This document shows positions 27,566-38,735 of a DNA stretch of 64,000 bases, piece after piece. The DNA is from Thiogranum sp. (GTDB taxonomy: Bacteria; Pseudomonadota; Gammaproteobacteria; DSM-19610). The translations under genes were made by a program, and so were the position numbers. The DNA is taken from positions 1-64,000 of the forward strand of contig JASBSS010000036.1 of the NCBI GenBank assembly GCA_030148805.1, read 5' to 3'. Under the pieces are notes generated by a model. That model was given only the letters and a program-made list of their open reading frames with translations, had not been told where the DNA came from and ran no database searches. Each line of letters opens with the position of its first letter. The stretch's first letter is position 1.

Positions 27566-28720
27566 TTAGCGCGTTTCGAGCCGATAAAGCGCCAACGTGC
27601 CGCCCGCCCCCAGCACCAGCAGACGACTGTCGTTGAGACTGACGGGGGTGGCGATGATGCCGTCGCTGTCGACGCGCACCCGGCCGATGACGCTCCCGTC
27701 GCTCTGCGACAGAATATGCAGATAACCGGCGTAGTCGCCGACCGCGATCGCATCGTCGATCAGGGCGGGCCCGGTGAGCGAGCGGCGGCGCAGGTCGGTC
27801 TGCTTCCACAACGCCCGCCCGGTGCGCCGGTCCAGCGCCCACAGCTCGCTGTCGGCGTCGCTGACCACGACCAGACTGTAGTCGACGGCGATACCGGCAT
27901 AGGTGGACATGTCGCGGCTCCACACCATGCGCCCGTCCTGCAGGGAAACGGCCACCAGCCGGCCCTGGAAGCTGCCGGCATAGAGCACCCCGGCGTCGAT
28001 GACCGGATTGGCGTCGATATCGACGATCCGCTGCAGCTCAGTGCGTCCGTGGGGCACCGCCACCGGCGCGCTCCAGATTTCGCGCCCGTTGTGCACATCC
28101 AGCGCCACCAGCTTGCCATTGGCGAAGCCGGCGATCACGACATCGGCCTCGACCAGCGGCGTGCTGGTCCCGCGCAGCGTCAACACCGGCACCGTACGGT
28201 CGTAAAGCCACAGGCGCTTGCCGTCTTTGGCCTCGAGGGCCGAGATGGTGCCATCGACCGTCTGCACGATCACGATGTCGTCGTAGACCCGCGGCACCGA
28301 AAGCACCTCGCTGGGCACGTCCACCTCCCAGCGAGGTTTGCCGCTGTCGGCCTCCAGCGCCACCAGACGACCCTCGCTGCTGCCGGCCAGAACCAGCCCG
28401 TCGCCGACGCCCGCCCCGGCCGACAGTGCCAGACCGGTCTTGGTGCGCCACAGGCGCTTGCCGCTTTCCAGCGCATAGGCCGAGATCGCGCCGCTGCGGT
28501 CGGCCACGTAGACCCGGTCGCCGTCGACGCTGGGGACCAGGCGCACGAACTGCTCGTCGGTGCCCTTGCCCGTGCTATGACTCCACAGACGCTTGAGCTG
28601 CACCCGCTGGTCGATTTTCTTCAGCTCGGCGGGCGGTTCGGAATTGTCCTTGCTGCCGAACAGCGAGCAGCCGCCGAGCAGCGTGGCGACCAGTACCAGG
28701 GAGATCAGTCGCCGCAGCAT
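27566..28720 (-). CDS. bamB: BamB outer-membrane assembly lipoprotein
   Basis: 384 residues. Lipobox LGGC (Cys18). Eight-bladed PQQ-type beta-propeller: repeats of the form G-x-L-x-A-L-(x)-G-x-xW, e.g. GAISAYALESGKRLW, GRLVALEADSGKPRW and SELWALDRRTGRALW. Scaffold of the BAM complex. Its ATG overlaps the yfgM stop (TGATG). Confidence 0.96.
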   Translation of the reverse strand: MLRRLISLVLVATLLGGCSLFGSKDNSEPPAELKKIDQRVQLKRLWSHSTGKGTDEQFVRLVPSVDGDRVYVADRSGAISAYALESGKRLWRTKTGLALSAGAGVGDGLVLAGSSEGRLVALEADSGKPRWEVDVPSEVLSVPRVYDDIVIVQTVDGTISALEAKDGKRLWLYDRTVPVLTLRGTSTPLVEADVVIAGFANGKLVALDVHNGREIWSAPVAVPHGRTELQRIVDIDANPVIDAGVLYAGSFQGRLVAVSLQDGRMVWSRDMSTYAGIAVDYSLVVVSDADSELWALDRRTGRALWKQTDLRRRSLTGPALIDDAIAVGDYAGYLHILSQSDGSVIGRVRVDSDGIIATPVSLNDSRLLVLGAGGTLALYRLETR

Positions 28721-29382
28721 CAGTGCAGATCACCGGGATCGCCGCCGACGTTTTCGTACTTGGCGACCAACAGACCACGATTGGGCGCAGTAGCCGGCGA
28801 CTGGTCGAGCGCCTGGCGATAAGCCGTCGCCGCGGCCTCGGCATCACCCTGCGCGGCGGCCAGATCGCCCTTGATCTCGCTGTACTGATAGGCGTAGGCG
28901 CCCGGGTCCGGCACCGCCGCCAGGCGCTTGTCGACGTCGGCATAAAGCTTCTGATCGAGCAGCACCCGCAACAGGCGCAGGCGCGCGGTATGGCGCAGCG
29001 CGTCGCTGTCGGCGCGCTCCAGTGCCCACTGCAATTGCGCCTGGGCGGCGGCCAGTTCGCCCTTTTCGGCCGCCTGGCGGGCCAGTTCCAGGGCCGCCAG
29101 GACGGCGTAGGTGGACCCGCTGTGATGGCTGATCAGCTCGTTGGCCAACGCCTGGACCTGCTCGCCCTGGCTCCCGTCGGCGTTCTGCCCGGCGGCCAAC
29201 ATCATCTGCGCATAGGTGTTGGATGCGTTGAGCGCCTGTTTACCCTGATAGCCCTGCCAGGCCTTGAAACCCAACAGCCCGGACAGGCCCAGCAGCACGC
29301 CGGTGACTATCGAGATACCGTTTTCCTTCCACCAGCTTCTCAACGCTTCGACTTGTTCTTTTTCCGAGGCATGTACGTCCAT
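28720..29382 (-). CDS. yfgM: YfgM-family ancillary SecYEG translocon subunit (TPR)
   Basis: 220 residues. The soluble N-terminus (VHASEKEQVEALRSWWKENG) precedes one transmembrane helix (SIVTGVLLGLSGLLGFKAW), then periplasmic TPR-like helices to the C-terminus (YSEIKGDLAAAQGD). In E. coli YfgM links the translocon to periplasmic chaperones. Position between hisS and bamB is conserved. Confidence 0.93.
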   Translation of the reverse strand: MDVHASEKEQVEALRSWWKENGISIVTGVLLGLSGLLGFKAWQGYQGKQALNASNTYAQMMLAAGQNADGSQGEQVQALANELISHHSGSTYAVLAALELARQAAEKGELAAAQAQLQWALERADSDALRHTARLRLLRVLLDQKLYADVDKRLAAVPDPGAYAYQYSEIKGDLAAAQGDAEAAATAYRQALDQSPATAPNRGLLVAKYENVGGDPGDLH

Positions 29383-29400
29383 CGGCTATCTCCTGCCAGA

Positions 29401-30672
29401 CTAGTAGTTGAATAGTTCCGCCAGCCGCTGTGGTAGCGCGGCAAAGGCCACATTGTGCTGCTCGCCGTGCTCGCGCAAGGGCTTGAGGCCGGCCTCGCCC
29501 CTGGCCACCTCCTCGTCGCCCAGCACCAGCGCATAAGGCGCGCCGCTGCGATCGGCCTTCTTGAACTGGCTCTTGAAACTGCCCCCGCCGCAGTGAGTGA
29601 GGATGCGCAGGCGCGGCAAGGCTTCGCGCAGCTGCTCGGCCAGACCGAGACTGGCGCGCTGGGCGTGCTCTCCCAGGGCGACGATATAAAGATGCGGGGT
29701 GTCGCTCGGCAGCTGCGTTTGCTGTTGCTCCAGCAGGGCGATCAGCCGCTCCAGACCCAGGGCGAAACCGACCGCGGAGGTGGCTTTGCCGCCGAGATAC
29801 TCAACCAGCGCATCGTAGCGCCCACCGGCGCAGACGGTACCCTGCGCGCCCAGCTGATCGGTCACCCACTCGAACACCGTACGGCCGTAGTAGTCCAGGC
29901 CCCTGACCAGGCGTGGATTGACGCTGTAGTCGATGCCGGCGGCATCGAGGTGATCGCACAGGTGTTGGAAATGTTCGCGCGACTGGTCGTCGATATAGTC
30001 GCTCAGCCGTGGCGCGTCCGCCAACAGCGCCTGGATGTCGGGGTTTTTGCTGTCGAGGACGCGCAGCGGGTTGCTCTCCAGGCGCCGCAGGCTGTCGGCG
30101 TCGAGTCGCCCGCGGTGGGCGCGCAGAAACTCGACCAACGCCGCGCGAAAGTCCACCCGCGCCGCCGCGGTGCCGAGCGAATTGATCTGCAGGCTGACCT
30201 GCTGCAGACCCAGCCGGCGCCACAGGCGCGCGCACAGCATCAGCAGCTCGGCATCGATGTCGGGGCCTTCCAGGCCGAACACCTCCACGCCGAACTGATG
30301 GAACTGGCGATAGCGGCCTTTTTGCGGCCGCTCATGGCGGAACATCGGGCCGGCATACCACAGGCGCTGCACCTGGTTGAGCAGCCCGTGCTGGATGCAG
30401 GCACGCACACAGCCGGCGGTACCTTCCGGGCGCAGTGTCAGGCTGTCGCCGTTGCGGTCCTCGAAGGTATACATCTCCTTTTCCACGATGTCGGTGACTT
30501 CACCGATGGAACGCTTGAACAGTTCGGTTTTTTCCACGATCGGAACGCGGATCTCGCGATAGCCGTAGGCCTCCAGCACGCTGCGGATGCCGCTCTCGAC
30601 GTGCTGCCACAGATAGGACTGGTGCGGCAGGATATCGTTCATGCCACGAATGGCTTGCAAGCTCTCGGCCAT
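29401..30672 (-). CDS. hisS: Histidyl-tRNA synthetase
   Basis: 423 residues from ATG 30672; upstream extension of the frame lies inside rodZ. Class II motifs: [12 protein letters not shown] (motif 2 region with [19 protein letters not shown]), the histidine-specific [15 protein letters not shown] and motif 3 ALGLERL. The anticodon-binding domain starts at LYIVALGE. Follows rodZ by 5 bp. Confidence 0.97.
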   Translation of the reverse strand: MAESLQAIRGMNDILPHQSYLWQHVESGIRSVLEAYGYREIRVPIVEKTELFKRSIGEVTDIVEKEMYTFEDRNGDSLTLRPEGTAGCVRACIQHGLLNQVQRLWYAGPMFRHERPQKGRYRQFHQFGVEVFGLEGPDIDAELLMLCARLWRRLGLQQVSLQINSLGTAAARVDFRAALVEFLRAHRGRLDADSLRRLESNPLRVLDSKNPDIQALLADAPRLSDYIDDQSREHFQHLCDHLDAAGIDYSVNPRLVRGLDYYGRTVFEWVTDQLGAQGTVCAGGRYDALVEYLGGKATSAVGFALGLERLIALLEQQQTQLPSDTPHLYIVALGEHAQRASLGLAEQLREALPRLRILTHCGGGSFKSQFKKADRSGAPYALVLGDEEVARGEAGLKPLREHGEQHNVAFAALPQRLAELFNY

Positions 30673-30677
30673 GGCGC

Positions 30678-31610
30678 TCAGTCTTCCAGGGTGAGGCGCG
30701 CGACCTTGCCACGCTGGTGGGGTTTGAGATCGACCGACTTGCCGCGATAGTCCAGCTCCACGCCCGGGGCATTGCCCAGCAACACGTGGATGGGCGGCTC
30801 GGCGCGCACGCTGCGCTGGCTGCCGGCGGTCTGGATGCCGACCACCAGCTTGCGCCCATGGCTTTCCATCTCCACCCAACTGTCCTCGCGAAAACGCAGG
30901 GTGACCATGGCGGGGCTGGAGATGTCGGTGGTCGCTACCGGCTCGGCAACGGCCGAGGCCGGCGTAGCGGCCGCCGGCGCGGACGGGGGCGCGACATCGA
31001 CGACCGTCGGCGCGGGTGGGGACGGCGGCGCAGGCTCTTCCTCCTCCGGCACCACCGCCGGCTCTTGCGGCTCCTCGCCCGGGGAATCAGGCTCGGTCTC
31101 GAAGGCTACGTTCGGGGACTGCGGCGACGCTTGGTCGCCCAAGGGCAACTGCAACGCGCCATCCTCGGGGGCGGACTGGCTGCGCGACCAGAGCTGTTCG
31201 AGGCGGGGGACGACATAGCTCGCCACGCCCGCGAGCGTGGCGAGCACGACCAACCAGAACAGCCATTTACCGTAGGGACGTGGACGCCGGGCACGCCCCA
31301 TGCCGACCGGGCGCAGCGGCGCCGGGCGGTAACTTTCGCTTTGCGGCAACAAGGTCAGGATCTGCTGCTCGTCGAGACCGAGCAGGCGCGCATAGGACTT
31401 GATATAGCCGCGTACGAAGGTCATCGCCGGCAGCGCTTCGCGCCGCCCCTGCTCCAGGGCCTGCAGCACCTCGACGCTCAGGTGCAGACGCGAAGCGGCC
31501 GCCCCCAGTTCCAGCTGCTGCTGTTGACGCGCCTCGGCCAGGCGCTTGCCGATCGCCTGCAGGCCCTCTTCCCCGGCCGGTGGAGTGGGTTCGACAGGTT
31601 CAACGCTCAC
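30678..31610 (-). CDS. rodZ: RodZ cytoskeletal/cell-shape protein
   Basis: 310 residues. The cytoplasmic HTH domain ([36 protein letters not shown]) is followed by a basic juxtamembrane patch, one transmembrane helix ([19 protein letters not shown]), a Pro/Ala/Glu-rich periplasmic linker and a C-terminal DUF4115 beta domain ([12 protein letters not shown]). It links MreB to the elongation machinery. It overlaps pilW by 11 bp. The ispG gene, which often lies between rodZ and hisS, is absent here. Confidence 0.93.
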   Translation of the reverse strand: MSVEPVEPTPPAGEEGLQAIGKRLAEARQQQQLELGAAASRLHLSVEVLQALEQGRREALPAMTFVRGYIKSYARLLGLDEQQILTLLPQSESYRPAPLRPVGMGRARRPRPYGKWLFWLVVLATLAGVASYVVPRLEQLWSRSQSAPEDGALQLPLGDQASPQSPNVAFETEPDSPGEEPQEPAVVPEEEEPAPPSPPAPTVVDVAPPSAPAAATPASAVAEPVATTDISSPAMVTLRFREDSWVEMESHGRKLVVGIQTAGSQRSVRAEPPIHVLLGNAPGVELDYRGKSVDLKPHQRGKVARLTLED

Positions 31611-32376
31611 CGGGTTTGCGCTCCCACTCGATCAGCTGCTGGGTTTCCTCCGCTTCCGGATAGCGGTTCTTCAGCACCAGGGCGTAACTGGCCATGGCGT
31701 CGCGATTGTGCATGGCCGACTCGGCACGTACCCCGATCCAGAGAAACTCCGGGGTGAGTGGCGTGAGCGCCTGCAGCCGCTGCAGGTAAGCGCGGGTGGC
31801 GAGATACTGTTGGCTGGCGAAGGTGCTGCGCGCCATCTCCTGCAACGCCGGCTGGTATTTCGGATTGCGCTTGAGCGCTTCGCGGAAATAGCGTTCGGCC
31901 CGCGCCATGTCGCCACCCTGGCGGGCACAGATACCGGCGTTGGTGTAGATCAACTCGGGGTATTGATAAAGCGGGTCCTTGAGCGCGGCGCGGAACATCT
32001 CGTCGGCCTGTCCGAGTTCGCCGCTGCGGCACAGGTACTGTCCGTAGGCGTTGAGGGTCACCGGATCCTTGGGGTCGATCTGATAGGCTCTTTTGTAGTG
32101 CTGGGCGGCCTTATCTTCCTCGCCCAGGCGTTCATAGAGAATCGCCAGCGACACCTGCGCCAGTTGCAGATCGGGATTCTGACGCAGGGCTTTTTTCAGT
32201 TTCTCCAGCGAGGCGTCGTACATGCCCTTGCGCATGTACTCGATCCCGAGCTGGGCGTTGACTTCCGCCGGATCGTTGAGATCCTCGGTTTTCGGCTGAT
32301 AGGGGCGATCGCCGGTCGAGGCACAAGCCGCGAGCAGCCCCGAAAGCACTATTGCCGTCATCCATGCGCGCATCAT
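31600..32376 (-). CDS. pilW: PilF/PilW type IV pilus biogenesis TPR lipoprotein
   Basis: 258 residues. Lipobox LAAC. TPR repeats begin at [20 protein letters not shown] and run to the C-terminus ([12 protein letters not shown] leader, [39 protein letters not shown]). It is the pilotin for PilQ secretin assembly and so supports type IV pili, in line with the FimX-like gene further on. Start overlaps the rlmN stop (ATGA). Confidence 0.93.
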   Translation of the reverse strand: MMRAWMTAIVLSGLLAACASTGDRPYQPKTEDLNDPAEVNAQLGIEYMRKGMYDASLEKLKKALRQNPDLQLAQVSLAILYERLGEEDKAAQHYKRAYQIDPKDPVTLNAYGQYLCRSGELGQADEMFRAALKDPLYQYPELIYTNAGICARQGGDMARAERYFREALKRNPKYQPALQEMARSTFASQQYLATRAYLQRLQALTPLTPEFLWIGVRAESAMHNRDAMASYALVLKNRYPEAEETQQLIEWERKPGER

Positions 32377-33473
32377 GCGCCGCCTCCCCTCACTTCAATG
32401 GCCAGTCGTGTCCGCCGCCGCGTGCGATCGGTGAAATCCCCCGCCAGCTGGCCGCAGGCTGCGTCGATGTCGTCGCCGCGGGTACGTCGCGTAATGGTGA
32501 CGATACCGGCGGCGTAGAGAATATCGCGGAAACGATCGATGCGCCCGGCTGCGCTGCGGCGGTAACGGGTGGCGGGAAACGGGTTGAACGGTATCAGGTT
32601 GACCTTCGCCGGCACCTGTCGCAGCAGCGCGGCCAGGGCGTGCGCGTGTCGGTCGCTGTCGTTCACGCCCGCCAGCATCACGTATTCGATGGTGACCCTG
32701 CGCCGTCCCTCACCGACATACGCCTTGCACGCCTGCAGCACCTGCGCGATGCGGTACTTCTTGTTCAACGGCACCAGCTCGTCGCGCAGCGCGTCATCCG
32801 GGGCGTGCAATGACAGCGCCAGACTGATATCGGTCTCGCGTGCCAGCCGCTCCAGCCCCGGAACCACCCCGGCGGTACTGAGCGTGACCCGCCGCTTGGA
32901 CAACGCATAGGCGAAGTCGTCCTGCATCAGGCGCACCGCCGACAGCACTTGATCGAAGTTCAACAACGGCTCCCCCATCCCCATGAAGACAACGTTGGAG
33001 ACCGGGGGTTCGCCGTCGGCGGCCAACAGCCGGTTGGCCATCCACAGCTGGCCGATGATTTCCGCGGTGCTGAGATTGCGGTTGAAACCCTGTTGCGCGG
33101 TGGAGCAGAAGCTGCAATTGAGCGCGCAGCCGACCTGCGAGGAAATACACAAGGTGGCGCGATCGGCTTCGGGAATGTAGACACTCTCGATGCGGTTGCC
33201 GTCCTCCAACTGGAACAGCCATTTGCGCGTGCCGTCGGCCGAGCGTTGCTCGGTGGCGACCACCGGCCCGCGGATACAGGCGTCGACTTTCAGCGCCGCG
33301 CGCAGGGGCTTGGCCAGATTGGTCATGGCGTCGAAATCGTCCACCCCCTGTTGGTGGACCCATTTCATTACCTGTTGCGCCCGGAACGCCTTTTCGCCAC
33401 GGGCACGGAACCAATCGACCAGTGCCGGTCGGTCCAGATCGAGCAGGTTCTGCATGTCGCTGTTCTGTGTCAC
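32373..33473 (-). CDS. rlmN: Dual-specificity 23S rRNA/tRNA adenine-C2 methyltransferase RlmN
   Basis: Radical SAM enzyme, 366 residues from GTG 33473, or 360 from ATG 33455; neither has a strong ribosome site. The cluster motif [19 protein letters not shown] is present, and the C-terminal catalytic Cys lies in the [10 protein letters not shown] segment. Methylates A2503 of 23S rRNA and A37 of some tRNAs. First gene of the rlmN-pilW-rodZ-hisS-yfgM-bamB-der run. Confidence 0.96.
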   Translation of the reverse strand: MTQNSDMQNLLDLDRPALVDWFRARGEKAFRAQQVMKWVHQQGVDDFDAMTNLAKPLRAALKVDACIRGPVVATEQRSADGTRKWLFQLEDGNRIESVYIPEADRATLCISSQVGCALNCSFCSTAQQGFNRNLSTAEIIGQLWMANRLLAADGEPPVSNVVFMGMGEPLLNFDQVLSAVRLMQDDFAYALSKRRVTLSTAGVVPGLERLARETDISLALSLHAPDDALRDELVPLNKKYRIAQVLQACKAYVGEGRRRVTIEYVMLAGVNDSDRHAHALAALLRQVPAKVNLIPFNPFPATRYRRSAAGRIDRFRDILYAAGIVTITRRTRGDDIDAACGQLAGDFTDRTRRRTRLAIEVRGGGA

Positions 33474-33563
33474 TCAGTAGCCACCGGGGATGGGCCGGGT
33501 ACCTGGGATCGTCGATTAAATACCCGAAAAATCAGAAGCTTTGCCAGAAAAAATTAATTCCCT

Positions 33564-33593
33564 AGTGTACCCGTTCGAGGCCGATGCAGGCAA
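33564..33593 (-). promoter_or_regulatory. Candidate sigma70 promoter before rlmN
   Basis: Minus strand TTGCCT (33593-33588), 18-bp spacer, TACACT (33569-33564), about 95 nt before the rlmN start. It lies in the 280-bp gap 33474-33753, which otherwise shows no gene. A second -10-like TATAGT occurs further upstream near 33680. Confidence 0.45.
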
Positions 33594-33753
33594 TTGCCAA
33601 TCGCGCCGCGGCGGCGGTCCGGATTTCGGCGCGGTCCGCCCCGGGGCAGACGGCTTTAGGCAACTGCCTGATTGACAGTCACTATACGGCAAAAGCACGG
33701 CCCCGACACGGAACCGGTCGCCGTTTGGAAGTAAAGAGGGCGGGGGAAACGGG

Positions 33754-33963
33754 CTAGCGGGGGAGAACGGCGGCGAGCGCGGCGAGGTCGCGCTTGCGCT
33801 CGGCGACCATGTCGGTATACAGACGGCTGATGGCACGCTCATAGGCGCAATCGCCGTCTTCGCCCATGTCCCGCAGACGGGTCTCCAGGGCGGTTATCTC
33901 ATCCTGCAAACGCAGGGCCTGGGCGTCTTCGGCTGACGCCAGCGGAGTCTCACCACGGTACAT
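33754..33963 (-). CDS. Small hypothetical helical protein
   Basis: 69 residues from ATG 33963 (AGGATCAGAGCG before it); a longer frame to 34035 exists but starts with less protein-like sequence. Two heptad-like helical stretches (ALRLQDEITALETRLRDMGE; AISRLYTDMVAERKRDLAAL). No recognised family, no signal or membrane segment. It lies just after the isc operon in the same direction. Confidence 0.5.
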   Translation of the reverse strand: MYRGETPLASAEDAQALRLQDEITALETRLRDMGEDGDCAYERAISRLYTDMVAERKRDLAALAAVLPR

Positions 33964-34044
33964 CGCTCTGATCCTGTCTATGACTTGTAACAGGCAGGTT
34001 ACCCCGGGAAGATGACCGATTTGTGACCGCCGCACCCGCTTGTG

Positions 34045-34245
34045 CTAATCCCGCTCCTCGATCCACGCCATCTGGATGGCTTCCAACAGTTTTTCCCCAC
34101 AGCGCTCAGGCTGGTCGTCGAAATCCTCCAGCGCCAGCACCCAGTCGCGCAGATCGGTAAAGCGCACCAGCTTCGGATCGACCTCGGGGTGCGCCTCGTC
34201 CAACTCGATGGCGATATCCAGCGTATCGGTCCACTTCAGCCCCAT
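34045..34245 (-). CDS. iscX: IscX (YfhJ) Fe-S assembly modulator
   Basis: 66 residues, the family length. Acidic; contains WTDTLDIAIELDEAHPEVDP and the conserved FTDLRDWVLALEDFDD. In E. coli it binds IscS and iron and modulates the rate of cluster assembly. Last gene of the isc operon, 11 bp after fdx. Confidence 0.93.
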   Translation of the reverse strand: MGLKWTDTLDIAIELDEAHPEVDPKLVRFTDLRDWVLALEDFDDQPERCGEKLLEAIQMAWIEERD

Positions 34246-34256
34246 GACGAACTCTC

Positions 34257-34595
34257 CTAATGGTTTTCGCTGACCATGTTGATGGTGTATTTGGGAATCT
34301 CGACCACCAGGTCCTTGTCCGCCACCCTGGCCTGACAGCTCAGCCGCGAGTCCGGCTCCAGACCCCAGGCCTTGTCGAGCATGTCGTCCTCGGTTTCGTC
34401 AGATTCGGCCAGTGAATCCAGGCCTTCGCGCACATAGACGTGACAGGTGGTGCAGGCGCAGGATTTCTCGCAGGCGTGCTCGATCTCGATGCCGTGGGCG
34501 AGCGCCGCGTCGCAGATGCTGGTGCCGCTTTCGACCTCTATCACCGCCCCTTCGGGGCAGATCTCTTCATGGGGCAGGAAAATAATCTGCGGCAT
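34257..34595 (-). CDS. fdx: ISC-type 2Fe-2S ferredoxin
   Basis: 112 residues from ATG 34595 (GAGAGAG before it); a TTG at 34607 is possible but less likely. Cluster ligands in CEKSCACTTC, with the fourth Cys in SRLSCQARV. Adrenodoxin-type fold with acidic C-terminal region. Supplies electrons for cluster assembly. 13 bp after hscA. Confidence 0.95.
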   Translation of the reverse strand: MPQIIFLPHEEICPEGAVIEVESGTSICDAALAHGIEIEHACEKSCACTTCHVYVREGLDSLAESDETEDDMLDKAWGLEPDSRLSCQARVADKDLVVEIPKYTINMVSENH

Positions 34596-34608
34596 ACTCT
34601 CTCTCAAC

Positions 34609-36480
34609 CTATTTGAAATCGTCGACCGCGTGACCGGTCATGGCCTGCTGGATATTGGCGTTCATGCGCCGCTCGACGTAGACCCGACTGGCCGCTTCCA
34701 GGTGTTCGATGGCGGCGCGGATGGCACGATGATCCTCGCCTTCGCTGGCCCGTCCCAGTTGCTCCGCGGCGCGCTCGATCGCCTGGCGTTCGCCGGCGTC
34801 GAGAAACGCCTCGCCGTCTTGCTGCAGCGCCGCCTGCAGCGCTTCGAGCACCCGCGCGGCTTCGACCTTCTGCTCGCGCAACCGGCGCGCCTGCATGTCG
34901 TCCTGCGCGTTTTCCATTGAGGCGCGCAACATGGTTTCTATTTCGCTGTCGGTCAGGCCATAGGAGGGTTTGACTTCGATCTGGGCACGCGCGCCGCTGG
35001 TCTGCTCCTCGGCGCTGACGCTGAGCAGCCCATCGGCGTCGACCTGGAAGGTCACCCGGATGCGCGCCGCGCCTGCGGTCAGGGGCGGAATGTCGCGCAG
35101 CTCGAAACGCGCCAGCGAGCGGCAATCCTCGACCAGTTCGCGCTCGCCCTGGACCACGTGCAGGGCCATGGCGGTCTGGCCGTCCTTGAAGGTGGTGAAC
35201 TCCTGCGCCCGCGCCACCGGAATGGTGGTATTGCGCGCAATGATTTTCTCGCTCAACCCGCCCATGGTTTCGATGCCCAGCGACAAGGGGATGACATCGA
35301 GCAACAGCATTTCGTCCTCGGGCTTGTTGCCGGCCAGAATGTCGGCCTGGATCGCCGCGCCGATGGCGACCACCCGATCGGGGTCGATATCCACCAGGGG
35401 CGGGCGTTGGAAAAACTCGCCCACCAGGCTGCGCACCTTCGGCACCCGGGTGGAACCGCCCACCATCACCACCTCGCTGACGTCAGCCGGATCGATACCG
35501 GCATCGCGCAGGACCCGGCGACAAGGGGCGAGGGTCTTGCGGATCAACGGTTCGACCAGCGCATCGAAGCGCTCGCGCGACAGCTCGCCGCGCCAGTGAC
35601 TGCCGTCGTCCAGTTCGAGGCTGATAGCGACGGTCGCGGCGTCGGTGAGCGCCTCCTTGGCGGCACAGGCGCTTTGCAACAGACGACGTCGCAACGCGTG
35701 CCCCGGCTCGGCGACGCCGGCCTGCTGCATGATCCAGTCGGCCACCAGATGGTCCATGTCGTCGCCGCCAAGCGCGGTATCGCCGGCGGTCGCCATCACC
35801 TCGAACACCCCGCGATTGAGTCGCAGAACGGAGATGTCGAACGTGCCGCCGCCCAGATCGTAGACCGCGATCACGCCCTCGGCGGCCCGATCCAGGCCGT
35901 AGGCGACGGCCGCCGCGGTCGGCTCGTTCAACAGCCGCATCACGTTCAGCCCGGCCAGGGTGCCGGCATCCTTGGTCGCCTGCCGCTGGGCGTCGTCGAA
36001 ATAGGCCGGCACGGTGATCACCACGCCGGTCAGCTCACCGCCCAGTGTCTGCTCGGCACGCGTCTTCAGGGCCGAGAGGATATCCGCGGAAATCTGCACC
36101 GGGCTGCGCTCGCCCGCGCGCGTGCGGATCCGGGGCATGCCGGAACCGCCGGCGACGAATTCGTACGGCAGCGAACCGCCGAGATGTTTGACATCCGCCA
36201 CCCCGCGGCCCATGAAACGCTTGACCGAAACAATGGTATTGAGCGGGTCCTGCGCGGCCTGCGCGCGCGCCTCGGCGCCGACCAGATGCGTGCCGTTTTC
36301 CAGGTAACGCACCACCGAAGGCAGCAGATGGGAGCCGTCAGCATCGGGCAGGGTTGCGGCCACCCCGCTGCGCACGCTGGCGACCAGCGAATTGGTGGTG
36401 CCCAGATCTATGCCGGCGGCGAGCCGGTGCTGGTGGGGGGCGGTGGCCTGGCCGGGTTCCGATATCTGTAGTAATGCCAT
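34609..36480 (-). CDS. hscA: HscA Hsp70-type Fe-S chaperone
   Basis: 623 residues from ATG 36480. ATPase signatures [33 protein letters not shown] and [17 protein letters not shown]; substrate-binding domain begins near [11 protein letters not shown]. HscA normally releases clusters from the scaffold IscU with HscB. Here the IscU gene is missing from the operon (see findings), so HscA must use a scaffold encoded elsewhere. Confidence 0.95.
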   Translation of the reverse strand: MALLQISEPGQATAPHQHRLAAGIDLGTTNSLVASVRSGVAATLPDADGSHLLPSVVRYLENGTHLVGAEARAQAAQDPLNTIVSVKRFMGRGVADVKHLGGSLPYEFVAGGSGMPRIRTRAGERSPVQISADILSALKTRAEQTLGGELTGVVITVPAYFDDAQRQATKDAGTLAGLNVMRLLNEPTAAAVAYGLDRAAEGVIAVYDLGGGTFDISVLRLNRGVFEVMATAGDTALGGDDMDHLVADWIMQQAGVAEPGHALRRRLLQSACAAKEALTDAATVAISLELDDGSHWRGELSRERFDALVEPLIRKTLAPCRRVLRDAGIDPADVSEVVMVGGSTRVPKVRSLVGEFFQRPPLVDIDPDRVVAIGAAIQADILAGNKPEDEMLLLDVIPLSLGIETMGGLSEKIIARNTTIPVARAQEFTTFKDGQTAMALHVVQGERELVEDCRSLARFELRDIPPLTAGAARIRVTFQVDADGLLSVSAEEQTSGARAQIEVKPSYGLTDSEIETMLRASMENAQDDMQARRLREQKVEAARVLEALQAALQQDGEAFLDAGERQAIERAAEQLGRASEGEDHRAIRAAIEHLEAASRVYVERRMNANIQQAMTGHAVDDFK

Positions 36481-36511
36481 AAAAACTGTCACGCGGGCCG
36501 GATTCGGACCG

Positions 36512-37057
36512 CTAACCTAGTTCGTCTTCCAAATCCGCTTCCAGGTCACGGATTTCGTTTTGTAAACGGGTGAAGTACTGCATCCGCAGGACACTGTTAC
36601 GCGCCGCTTGCTGATCGTCGCGCTCGTCGAGCGCCGCGGCCAGGTCGGCTTCCAGCGCGAGGTACTGTTCGCGCACCTCACGCGCCAGGCGATCCAGTGC
36701 GGCCAGGGGATCGGCCTGGCCGCGGATTTCACCCAGGGCTTCGCGCAACTCCATCTGCTGCATGAGAAACTCAGGATCCTGGTGCGTCGTCTGTTCGTCG
36801 TCGCCATCCTGACCGCGCAAGGCCAGCAGGTAGCGTCCGCGTTGCAAGGGATCCTTGAGCGTGGCGTAGGCTTCGTTGATCTGCGCGGCCTGCTGCATCG
36901 ACAGACGCCGCGCCTGGTCACCGCCGCTGGCGAATCGGTCCGGGTGCACGTGGCGCTGCAGCTCGCGGTAACGCGCATCCAGCGTGGCGCGCTCCAGGCG
37001 GTAACGCTGGGGCAGGCCAAACAGCTCGAAATGATTCTGCGTCAGTGTCGACGACAT
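36512..37057 (-). CDS. hscB: HscB J-domain co-chaperone
   Basis: 181 residues from ATG 37057; an in-frame GTG at 37069 is an alternative, and neither has a strong ribosome site. J domain with HPD in [14 protein letters not shown] and [19 protein letters not shown]-terminal three-helix domain ([13 protein letters not shown]) that binds IscU in E. coli. Confidence 0.94.
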   Translation of the reverse strand: MSSTLTQNHFELFGLPQRYRLERATLDARYRELQRHVHPDRFASGGDQARRLSMQQAAQINEAYATLKDPLQRGRYLLALRGQDGDDEQTTHQDPEFLMQQMELREALGEIRGQADPLAALDRLAREVREQYLALEADLAAALDERDDQQAARNSVLRMQYFTRLQNEIRDLEADLEDELG

Positions 37058-37144
37058 GTTCAATTGCACTTGTATCCGCGATGCCCCGACGGACCCGGCC
37101 GCCGGCGATCGTGTCGCTGTTACGGAATTCGCCGGGCGCGGCGC

Positions 37145-37468
37145 TCAGACGTTGAAGCTCTCGCCACAACCGCATTCGTCCTTGACGTTCGGGTTGTTGA
37201 ACTTGAACCCTTCATTAAGGCCCTCTCGGGTGAAATCCAGCTCGGTGCCGTCGAGGTAGACCAGACTTTTCGGGTCCACCACCACTTTCACCCCGTGGGC
37301 CTCGAACACCTCGTCGGTGTCTTCGATGGCGTCGACGAACTCCAGCACATAGGCCATACCCGAACACCCGGAGGTGCGCACGCCCAGGCGCAGGCCGACG
37401 CCACTGCCACGCTTGTCGAGGAAATTGCGCACACGTTGCGCCGCGGTCTCAGTCAATGTGACGGCCAT
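37145..37468 (-). CDS. iscA: IscA A-type iron-sulfur carrier
   Basis: 107 residues from ATG 37468 (GAGGA nine bases before). The three conserved Cys are present: [14 protein letters not shown] and the C-terminal DECGCGESF. It begins only 11 bp after the iscS stop codon; no iscU lies between, in contrast to the standard iscS-iscU-iscA order. Confidence 0.95.
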   Translation of the reverse strand: MAVTLTETAAQRVRNFLDKRGSGVGLRLGVRTSGCSGMAYVLEFVDAIEDTDEVFEAHGVKVVVDPKSLVYLDGTELDFTREGLNEGFKFNNPNVKDECGCGESFNV

Positions 37469-37479
37469 AGCGCGAGTCC

Positions 37480-38700
37480 TCAGTGCGCCGCCCACTGGAC
37501 GCTGTTGAGGTCGATGCCATCTTTGTACATCTCCCACAGCGGTGACAGCTCGCGCAACTTGTCGATCTTGCTCCTGACCAGCTCGATGGTGTACTCGATC
37601 TCCTCTTCGGTCGTGAAACGCCCGATGGTGAAACGAATCGAGCTGTGCGCCAACTCGTCGTTGCGTCCCAGCGCGCGCAACACATAGGACGGCTCCAGGC
37701 TGGCGCTGGTGCAGGCCGAACCCGAGGAAACGGCCAGATCCTTCAGCGCCATGATCAGGCTTTCGCCCTCGACGAAGTTGAAACTGATGTTGAGATTACC
37801 GGCGATGCGGTGATCGAGGTCGCCGTTGATATAGACCTCCTCGATATCCTTGAAACCCTCCACCAGACGGTCGCGCAACTTGAGGATGCGCGCGTTGTCC
37901 GCGGCCATCTCCTCTTTGGCCAGGCGGAACGCCTCGCCCATGCCGACGATCTGATGGGTCGCCAGGGTGCCCGAACGCAGGCCACGCTCGTGACCGCCGC
38001 CGTGCATCTGCGCCTCCAGGCGCACGCGCGGTTTGCGGCGCACATACAGCGCGCCAATGCCTTTGGGACCATAGATCTTGTGCGCCGAGAACGACATCAG
38101 ATCGACTTTCATCTGCTGCAGATCGATCTCGACCTTACCGGCGCTCTGCGCGGCGTCGACGTGGAAAATGATTTTCCGCTGACGACAGATCTCGCCGATG
38201 GCGGCGATATCCTGAATCACGCCGACTTCGTTGTTCACGTGCATGACACTCACCAAAATGGTGTCCTCACGCAGCGCCTGCCGGAATGTCTCCAGATCGA
38301 GCAGCCCACTGGGTTGCGGTTCGAGGTAGGTGACCTCGAAACCCTCGCGCTCGAGCTGACGGCAGGAGTCCAGCACCGCCTTGTGCTCGGTTTTGAGGGT
38401 GACGATATGCTTGCCCTGCTTGTGGTAGAAATGCGCCGCGCCCTTGATCGCCAGATTATCGGATTCGGTCGCCCCGCTGGTCCAGATGATCTCCTTCGGG
38501 TCGGCGTTGATCAGCGCCGCGACATCCGCGCGCGCCTGCTCGACGGCCTCGTCGGCGTGCCAGCCAAAGACGTGTGAACGCGAAGCCGGATTGCCGAACT
38601 CGCCGGCCGGCGTGAGAAAAGCGCACATTTTTTCCGCCACCCGCGGATCGACCGGCGTGGTCGCCGAGTAGTCGAGATAGATCGGTGTTTTCACAGTCAT
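37480..38700 (-). CDS. iscS: Cysteine desulfurase IscS
   Basis: 406 residues. PLP lysine in [12 protein letters not shown]; active Cys in [20 protein letters not shown]. The C-terminus [19 protein letters not shown] is the segment with which IscS contacts IscU, so a partner scaffold must exist somewhere in the genome. Follows a second desulfurase gene by 35 bp. Confidence 0.97.
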   Translation of the reverse strand: MTVKTPIYLDYSATTPVDPRVAEKMCAFLTPAGEFGNPASRSHVFGWHADEAVEQARADVAALINADPKEIIWTSGATESDNLAIKGAAHFYHKQGKHIVTLKTEHKAVLDSCRQLEREGFEVTYLEPQPSGLLDLETFRQALREDTILVSVMHVNNEVGVIQDIAAIGEICRQRKIIFHVDAAQSAGKVEIDLQQMKVDLMSFSAHKIYGPKGIGALYVRRKPRVRLEAQMHGGGHERGLRSGTLATHQIVGMGEAFRLAKEEMAADNARILKLRDRLVEGFKDIEEVYINGDLDHRIAGNLNISFNFVEGESLIMALKDLAVSSGSACTSASLEPSYVLRALGRNDELAHSSIRFTIGRFTTEEEIEYTIELVRSKIDKLRELSPLWEMYKDGIDLNSVQWAAH

Positions 38701-38735
38701 GTCCTAATACACCCGTGTCAGTTTTTTAGCAGTAC

